NCBI GenBank assembly: GCA_017416485.1
Contig: JAFQCH010000002.1
Location: forward strand, 1-35,176
Reading direction: 5' to 3'
Origin: Clostridia bacterium
GTDB lineage: Bacteria; Bacillota; Clostridia; Oscillospirales; Acutalibacteraceae
DNA length: 35,176 bases
Each line of letters starts with the position of its first letter. The first letter of the stretch is position 1. The position numbers and the translations under genes were made by a program. Positions 30,781-35,176 of the stretch are shown in pieces. The notes beneath the pieces are model-generated. The model was given only the letters and a program-made list of their open reading frames with translations. It ran no database searches and had not been told where the DNA came from.

Positions 30781-32856
30781 TTCTATCGGTATGAGCGTAA
30801 CAACAATCGTTGCCGTTTGTGCATCCTCCACCAAGACGGCGAGTTTGCGCACGGTCAGGTCCTTATTGTATTCATAATCGGGATACACAAGGCTTTTGGC
30901 TTCCATCACACTGAATGTGCCGTCGGCGGCAAGTTCTGCTTTGCACTGTTTGTCGCCGATGGTGAGCATTGCGCTCTTGCCGTCGGGTGCGATTTCAATG
31001 TCCGCTTTGGTGTGCATGAACCAATAAATATCACTCGGTTTCTTGCAGACCACTTCGTCAGTGACGGTCAGAATGCTGTAATCGTCATGCAAACTGAAGG
31101 TGCGCACCACGCTTTCAACACCGCTTTCCGGGTAGGCTTCGGTCATGTCGATGACCGCCGTGCCGCTTTCTTTTGTGGTGGCACCGGGATCACCTTTGGA
31201 CACAACGGTCGTTTCCCTGATCGGGCAACGGGCAAAGGCAAACTGGTCTTCGCCCTCGGTGGGGTTGATAACAAGGGTGTTCTGCCCTTCGGCGCGCTTT
31301 TCATAGACCTTCCATCTGCCGCCGCCGTAAGTGGGCACGAAATAACCGGGCGCATCGTAGTTGCCGGGGCCGTTTTCTTCTGCCCAGCGCACACCGAGTG
31401 CATCAAACACAAATGTGCCGATATCAAGGTCACCGTGGTTGGTGTAGTTATAACCGCCCTTGATGGCGGCGCATGTTGCGTTTTTGTCCAGATAAGCCGA
31501 GCGCATGATGAAAAGTTCTTCCCCTGCGTTGGATTCAAAATGCACACTCTTGGGAAGTGCCGAAAAATCGGCTTCTTCATTTACGCAGAACCATAAGGCA
31601 CTCAATGCCGCTTCCCTTGCGGGCTCACGCAAGGAATGCAAATAGCCGCGCAGGTCTTCGGGCGCTGTGTTGTTCAGGTCAAATTTCTGTTGCAGGTGAT
31701 CGGCAAAACGGTTCTGATATGAGCCCGTCAGCGGGTTGCCGAATTCACTTGCATAGTAATAAAGCACGGGGCTGAAAAGGGCATCGGGCTTGTTGTCACC
31801 GTAGTTGAATACACCCGTCGGGGTAGAGATATACACAGGGAAGGCACCGACTTCTTCCACACCGGGATATTGCGACAGACCGAAATCGGAGCCTAAAAAC
31901 TGTTTGCTCGTCTTGATAAAATAAGTCAGATACCGTGTGCCGTATTTCCAGTAACCGGAGCCTTCGGCATAGGCTCCGTCGGGGGTAAAATTACAGAAAT
32001 TGATGGGCATATTGTTGTAAGCCATGGTCAGGTGCTTCACAGCATCGGCTTCGCAATATTCATAAAATACCATACAGGCAATGCCGATTCCGCCGTAGCA
32101 GACGGAGTTCCAGTTGGTTTTGCTCCAGACCCACCAGTTGGCAAAATGATTCATGCTGCGGGCGGGTGCAAGTCCTTTTTCGAGGAAGGCATCGGTCAGA
32201 GTCTGCTTCTGTGTGTCGTCCAGATAATCATAAAACCAGTCGTAGCCGACAGCAACCGCAAGGCTCATTTCGGCAACATCGAGAAAATGAGTCGGGCACC
32301 AGTCAGAAAAATTGCATACATTTTCGAGTTCTTCCCATGCACGCAGGGCATATTTTTCGTCATTTGTCACCTGCCACACAAGACCGAGCGTGATAACACG
32401 CTCCAACGTTTCGCGGGAGATTTCAAGAATGGCATCTTCTTCGTCAAGTTCATACGCAAGCGGCGCGGCTGCGGGATCATCCGACAACAACAGATCGGCA
32501 TAGTGCTTTGCGTAATCATAATATGTATTGATATAAGCATTTCCGTTTGCCCCTGCTTTGACACTCTCGCGGACCATAAAAAATTCCTCATCGGTGGCAA
32601 GCACAAAGGGGTGCTGCACATTGTCCGTTGCATTTTCCAAAGCCGCCTGCATGTTGGCTTCGGACTGTTTTTCGTCGGCGCGGTCAAGGGAAATATAATC
32701 GATGCCGATTTCAACAAAACCTTTTGCTATCGAAGTGTATGGCGGCAGAATATCTGCCGTAACACAGGCAACAAGCAAAACGAGAATGCCGAAAACGCAT
32801 GCGGCAACAATTTTGCCCGTGTGCTTTTTGGCGGGCTTTTGTCCTTGTTTGTGCAT
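30778..32856 (-). CDS. Membrane-anchored heparinase II/III-like polysaccharide lyase
   Basis: This 692-residue protein has an N-terminal membrane anchor (residues 15-37; IVAACVFGILVLLVACV) and an extracellular body. The first half is an all-helical toroid (ERVITLGLVWQVTNDEKYAL, then NWWVWSKTNWNSVCYGG). The second half is beta-rich and has the Hepar_II_III motif NHGDLDIGTFVFDALG near residue 474, followed by GVRWAEENG. Enzymes of this fold break uronate-containing glycans by beta-elimination. The true substrate is not readable. GAGGAGG lies seven bases before the ATG. It follows two small membrane-protein genes at short spacing, so it is the end of an operon. Confidence 0.8.
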   Translation of the reverse strand: MHKQGQKPAKKHTGKIVAACVFGILVLLVACVTADILPPYTSIAKGFVEIGIDYISLDRADEKQSEANMQAALENATDNVQHPFVLATDEEFFMVRESVKAGANGNAYINTYYDYAKHYADLLLSDDPAAAPLAYELDEEDAILEISRETLERVITLGLVWQVTNDEKYALRAWEELENVCNFSDWCPTHFLDVAEMSLAVAVGYDWFYDYLDDTQKQTLTDAFLEKGLAPARSMNHFANWWVWSKTNWNSVCYGGIGIACMVFYEYCEADAVKHLTMAYNNMPINFCNFTPDGAYAEGSGYWKYGTRYLTYFIKTSKQFLGSDFGLSQYPGVEEVGAFPVYISTPTGVFNYGDNKPDALFSPVLYYYASEFGNPLTGSYQNRFADHLQQKFDLNNTAPEDLRGYLHSLREPAREAALSALWFCVNEEADFSALPKSVHFESNAGEELFIMRSAYLDKNATCAAIKGGYNYTNHGDLDIGTFVFDALGVRWAEENGPGNYDAPGYFVPTYGGGRWKVYEKRAEGQNTLVINPTEGEDQFAFARCPIRETTVVSKGDPGATTKESGTAVIDMTEAYPESGVESVVRTFSLHDDYSILTVTDEVVCKKPSDIYWFMHTKADIEIAPDGKSAMLTIGDKQCKAELAADGTFSVMEAKSLVYPDYEYNKDLTVRKLAVLVEDAQTATIVVTLIPIE

Positions 32857-32874
32857 AAGAATAACCTCCTCTGC

Positions 32875-33291
32875 TTATGAAAACAACCAACCCAATGCAA
32901 CCGAAACCACCAAAAAGAACAGCGCGGAAAGATAGAGGGTTTTGGGTGCTTCTTTTTCTTTTCCTTCCTTATTGCGCCCGGGCAGGTTCACAAGATAGGC
33001 AACACTGCCGACAACAAACACAAACAGCCATGCCGCAGAAAACAGCGAATACAGGGTTTGTGCACTTCTCATGTGGCTGTCAAGCTGCAACGGGTCTGCA
33101 AACAGACAAAGCAAAATCGGCGACACCAGAAACAGGCAGGCACAAACCTTTGCAAGCCTTACAAGCGGGGAAATTTCTGCCGCATACCTGCGGGTGAATG
33201 CAAGGCAGGATGCAACAGCACCAAGCAACACGCTGAGTGCACCGATAACCAGAATGCCCGCTTCAAAAAGCAGACTGAACGTTTCAAGCAT
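32875..33291 (-). CDS. Small multi-pass membrane protein
   Basis: This 138-residue protein has about four hydrophobic segments (near 8-30, 45-65, 83-103 and 120-137) with a charged loop (GRNKEGKEKEAPK). No family is recognised. AAAGGAG precedes the ATG. It sits 18 bases from each neighbour, between the zinc-ribbon protein and the lyase. Confidence 0.75.
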   Translation of the reverse strand: MLETFSLLFEAGILVIGALSVLLGAVASCLAFTRRYAAEISPLVRLAKVCACLFLVSPILLCLFADPLQLDSHMRSAQTLYSLFSAAWLFVFVVGSVAYLVNLPGRNKEGKEKEAPKTLYLSALFFLVVSVALGWLFS

Positions 33292-33309
33292 AAAACGGAC
33301 TCCTTTCCG

Positions 33310-34272
33310 TTAAAATTGCATAGATTCCAGAAAACCACGCAATTGCAATTCAAACGCATAAAAAATTTCATCGATCACATAAGGAATATTTTCGCCGTGA
33401 CCGCGCAAGACACACACGGCAAGGAATGCCGCGGCGATCAACAGAAAAACAGCAAGGATGATGCGGGAAATTTTTACGGTTACTTTGCTGAACATGGCAA
33501 CCGATTCGCGGCGCTGTTCGGCTTTTTTCTGTTTTTTCAGCGCACGCGGCGGCACATCGATTTGCACGCAAGGAGGATTTTGCGGCGTTGCGGCAGGATG
33601 CTGATTTTTGCGATCTTCCTGTTTTTTGCGAATTTCTTCGGTGATATTATCCGATTCCCCCTGCTTGATCTGCGAAAGAAATTGTTGCAAATCAAAATCT
33701 GTTGTTTTTTTCGGTTCGGCAGAAAATGTTGTTTTCGGGGTTTCGGGCGGTGCCGAATAAACGGGCGCAACGGCAGCATCCGCAACAACAAAGGGGCTGT
33801 GCTGCACGGGCGGTGCCGGTTCCGCCGCCGGGAAGATGTTTTCACGGTTGCTGTTAAAAATCTTCATGTCCGCTTCCGCTTCGATGTAAGAATCGTCATA
33901 CAAGGATGCGTCGGGTTCCTCCTGCGGCTGTGACACCGAAACCGCTTCCGTATATTCCGAATAATCAGGTGCGGCATCCACAAACGCCGCATAATCGGAC
34001 GCAATTTCCTCAAAATCCGCATAGTCGGCTTCCGCTTCCTGCGCGATCGGTTCATATTCTTCATTTACGGGCACAGCCTTTTCAAAAGCCGCCGCAAAAG
34101 CCGAAAGTGCGGGTTGTGCAGGCGCGGATTCGCCCGCTTCACGCACGGCCGGTGGGGTTTTCTTTTCTTCTTTCACCACAACGGGATCGGGTTCTTTTTG
34201 CGGTTTGCCGCATACAAAACACTCGTTTTCCCAATCTTCATTCTGCATGCCGCAGTATTTACACAGCCACAA
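33310..34272 (-). CDS. Zinc-ribbon protein with disordered linker and C-terminal membrane segment
   Basis: The N-terminus holds CKYCGMQNEDWENECFVCG, a paired CxxC zinc ribbon of the RanBP2/double-zinc-ribbon type. A long acidic, proline-rich, presumably disordered region follows (about 25-170). Next comes a charged helical part (KKQEDRKNQ) and one membrane segment near residue 270-290 (IILAVFLLIAAAFLAVCVL). The ribbon probably faces the cytosol with a short tail outside. The start is TTG 34272, set by AGGAGG eight bases upstream. It is the first gene of the lyase operon. Its function is unknown. Confidence 0.78.
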   Translation of the reverse strand: MWLCKYCGMQNEDWENECFVCGKPQKEPDPVVVKEEKKTPPAVREAGESAPAQPALSAFAAAFEKAVPVNEEYEPIAQEAEADYADFEEIASDYAAFVDAAPDYSEYTEAVSVSQPQEEPDASLYDDSYIEAEADMKIFNSNRENIFPAAEPAPPVQHSPFVVADAAVAPVYSAPPETPKTTFSAEPKKTTDFDLQQFLSQIKQGESDNITEEIRKKQEDRKNQHPAATPQNPPCVQIDVPPRALKKQKKAEQRRESVAMFSKVTVKISRIILAVFLLIAAAFLAVCVLRGHGENIPYVIDEIFYAFELQLRGFLESMQF

Positions 34273-34316
34273 AGAAAAAACCTCCTTTCATCCCCGGTTT
34301 TAGGTTACACACATAT

Positions 34317-34345
34317 ATAATACCTTTTCTTTTATATTATTGCAA
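34317..34345 (-). promoter_or_regulatory. Promoter of the lyase operon
   Basis: On the minus strand, TTGCAA (34340-34345) and TATTAT (34317-34322) are 17 bases apart, about 45 bases before the TTG start of the zinc-ribbon gene. Confidence 0.65.
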
Positions 34346-34515
34346 GGAATTTTTTGCAACGGCAGAAAAATGGCCGTCCGGCTCGGAAAGTGCAACTTTT
34401 TTACGCAACACAAATGCCGCGGAGGTCAATTTTTCTTTTTGCAAAAATCATTACATTGCACAAATTTTCTTCTTTCCCATTGTTGAATTTGCTGTAAATT
34501 TTCTTGCATTTTTCA

Positions 34516-34544
34516 TTGACAAGCGAAAGCATTTGTTGTATAAT
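34516..34544 (+). promoter_or_regulatory. Perfect consensus sigma-A promoter
   Basis: TTGACA (34516-34521), a 17-base spacer and TATAAT (34539-34544). It is the only fully consensus promoter I found in the window and drives a very short unit that ends in a terminator. Confidence 0.9.
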
Positions 34545-34550
34545 AAGCCG

Positions 34551-34727
34551 AACAAAAAACAGAAAGCGGGTGCACACCGGATGACGGCAAAATCGGCAAT
34601 GAGCAACAAAAAATCGTTTTCATGCCTTGCTTTTGTTGTTTGTGTTGCAACGGCTGTTAAAGACGTTGATTGTTCTGTTTTTGATTTTTGTTTTTGATCT
34701 CTCCGTTTTTCGGGGAGATTTTTTTTT
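34551..34727 (+). ncRNA. Short transcription unit, candidate small RNA or 38-residue peptide gene
   Basis: The unit is about 175 bases, from the consensus promoter to a strong terminator. The predicted RNA ends can pair: AAAAACAGAA near the 5' end with TTCTGTTTTT near the 3' end, and there is an inner CAACAAAA/TTTTGTTG pairing. This favours a structured RNA. Alternatively, ATG 34581 to TGA 34697 codes for 38 residues with a hydrophobic middle (SCLAFVVCVATAV), but its ribosome site is poor. I do not recognise it as 6S, SRP or another standard RNA. Confidence 0.5.
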
Positions 34728-34728
34728 G
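34697..34728 (+). terminator. Terminator of the short unit
   Basis: ATCTCTCCG (34697-34705) pairs with CGGGGAGAT (34711-34719) with one wobble, followed by a run of at least eight Ts. Confidence 0.9.
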
Positions 34729-34739
34729 CGCCGACGGCA

Positions 34740-35030
34740 CAAAAAATGCAAAATGCAGGAATGTAAAATGCACAAGAAAACGGCTTCGCCGTAACGCGGC
34801 GACCGTTTTCGAATAGTCCATCTCCGAGCACGTGCAGCGGGCGACGGAGGGACATATAATTTATTTCTTTATAGGAACGCAGTTTCCTATAAAGAAATAA
34901 AAGGAATGGCGTTGCCATTATGAAGAAAAATTTTAATTTTGCGCGGATACCGGAAAATTCTCGAAAATATTTGTATAAATGATAAAATCAAACTGACCTG
35001 TACTCTATAATCGGAGCGAAGCGACCCGAT
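34740..35030. mobile_element. MITE-like dispersed repeat, copy 3 (inverted, diverged)
   Basis: ATGCAAAATGCAGG arms start at about 34746. GGAATGGCGTTGCCATTAT (from 34903) and CTCTATAATCGGAGCGAAGC (from 35004) are the reverse complements of the two diagnostic blocks of copies 1 and 2. An extra insertion lies inside, with a perfect 18-base-arm hairpin at 34860-34901 and an ACGGC/GCCGT hairpin. Terminal repeats are not recognisable. Confidence 0.6.
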
Positions 35031-35044
35031 CATTTGGTACGGGT

Positions 35045-35108
35045 TCAGCACATCGGTAAGTCGGGAGGCTCAGCACATCGGTAAGCCCAGGTTCAGCACA
35101 TCGGTAAG
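35045..35108 (+). repeat. Three iterated 16-base repeats at an IS end
   Basis: TCAGCACATCGGTAAG occurs at 35045-35060, 35070-35085 and 35093-35108. The gaps are nine and seven bases. The array ends 36 bases before a transposase start codon, which suggests subterminal transposase-binding sites. Confidence 0.85.
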
Positions 35109-35144
35109 CCATCAGGTATAATGGATACGAAAGAGGTGGACATT

Positions 35145-35176
35145 ATGCCATGGAAGGAAACCGATAAAATGGAACA
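35145..35176 (+). CDS. IS481-type transposase, N-terminal fragment cut by the window edge
   Basis: Only about ten residues are visible, MPWKETDKME. The opening MPWKE is characteristic of many IS481-family transposases. GAGGTGG precedes the ATG at a normal distance. The gene runs off the end of the window, so the call rests on this opening and the adjacent iterated repeats. Confidence 0.55.
   Translation, partial: MPWKETDKME

Noticed and set aside
33906..34697. Rightward 263-codon ORF
   Set aside because: Most of it is antisense to the zinc-ribbon gene and has basic, low-complexity composition; only its last 38 codons could be a real peptide behind the consensus promoter.
35045..35108. Possible CRISPR array
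   Set aside because: The repeats are 16 bases with seven- and nine-base gaps, far too short for CRISPR repeats and spacers, and they sit at an IS end.

Overview
The window reads as a gut-type Clostridia genome of the Oscillospiraceae/Ruminococcus kind. This is inferred from a dockerin-bearing surface protein with BspA-like leucine-rich repeats, strong AGGAGG ribosome sites, serine-recombinase mobile DNA with a Cys_rich_VLP protein, and glycan-degrading genes. No rRNA, tRNA or CRISPR array was seen.

Region 1 (1-13337) is visibly AT-richer and is largely an integrative mobilizable element. It starts with an ammonia-dependent NAD synthase (nadE, host gene or cargo). Next comes a leftward pair: a 285-residue unknown and a roughly 1015-residue protein with the GGxD-F-DGDM active-site loop of the two-barrel RNA polymerase superfamily (QDE-1/eukaryotic RdRP/YonO-like). 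A chloramphenicol-acetyltransferase-like gene follows, held between two 28-bp direct repeats. The rightward mobilization operon then encodes a Cys_rich_VLP protein, a DUF927-type ATPase, a hairpin-rich probable oriT, MobC, a MOBP relaxase, a small protein, a ParB-like protein, another small protein and a large serine recombinase. The recombinase stop codon overlaps the start of a P-loop kinase gene, so the right end of the element is placed there.

Region 2 (13334-25962) is more GC-rich, chromosome-like DNA. It holds the kinase, a GH38-type alpha-mannosidase, an XRE repressor divergent from a giant secreted protein (two cohesin-like domains, leucine-rich repeats, C-terminal double dockerin) with two palindromic operators between them, a secreted alpha/beta hydrolase, an XRE-TPR regulator, a MITE-like repeat and an NhaC-type antiporter.

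Region 3 (26039-28812) carries four unannotated leaderless acidic amphipathic micro-proteins (35-51 residues) in one leftward unit. They have nearly identical ribosome sites and their own promoter and terminator. An acyl-CoA-ligase-like enzyme lies upstream.

Region 4 (29231-35176) contains a regulator with two helix-turn-helix ends and a leftward operon: a zinc-ribbon membrane protein, a small membrane protein and a membrane-anchored heparinase II/III-like lyase. Beyond it are a short transcription unit with a perfect consensus promoter, more copies of the dispersed repeat, and the start of an IS481-type transposase cut by the window edge.

The strongest candidates for an undescribed system are the element-borne RdRP-like polymerase with its overlapping partner, and the four-peptide cluster.
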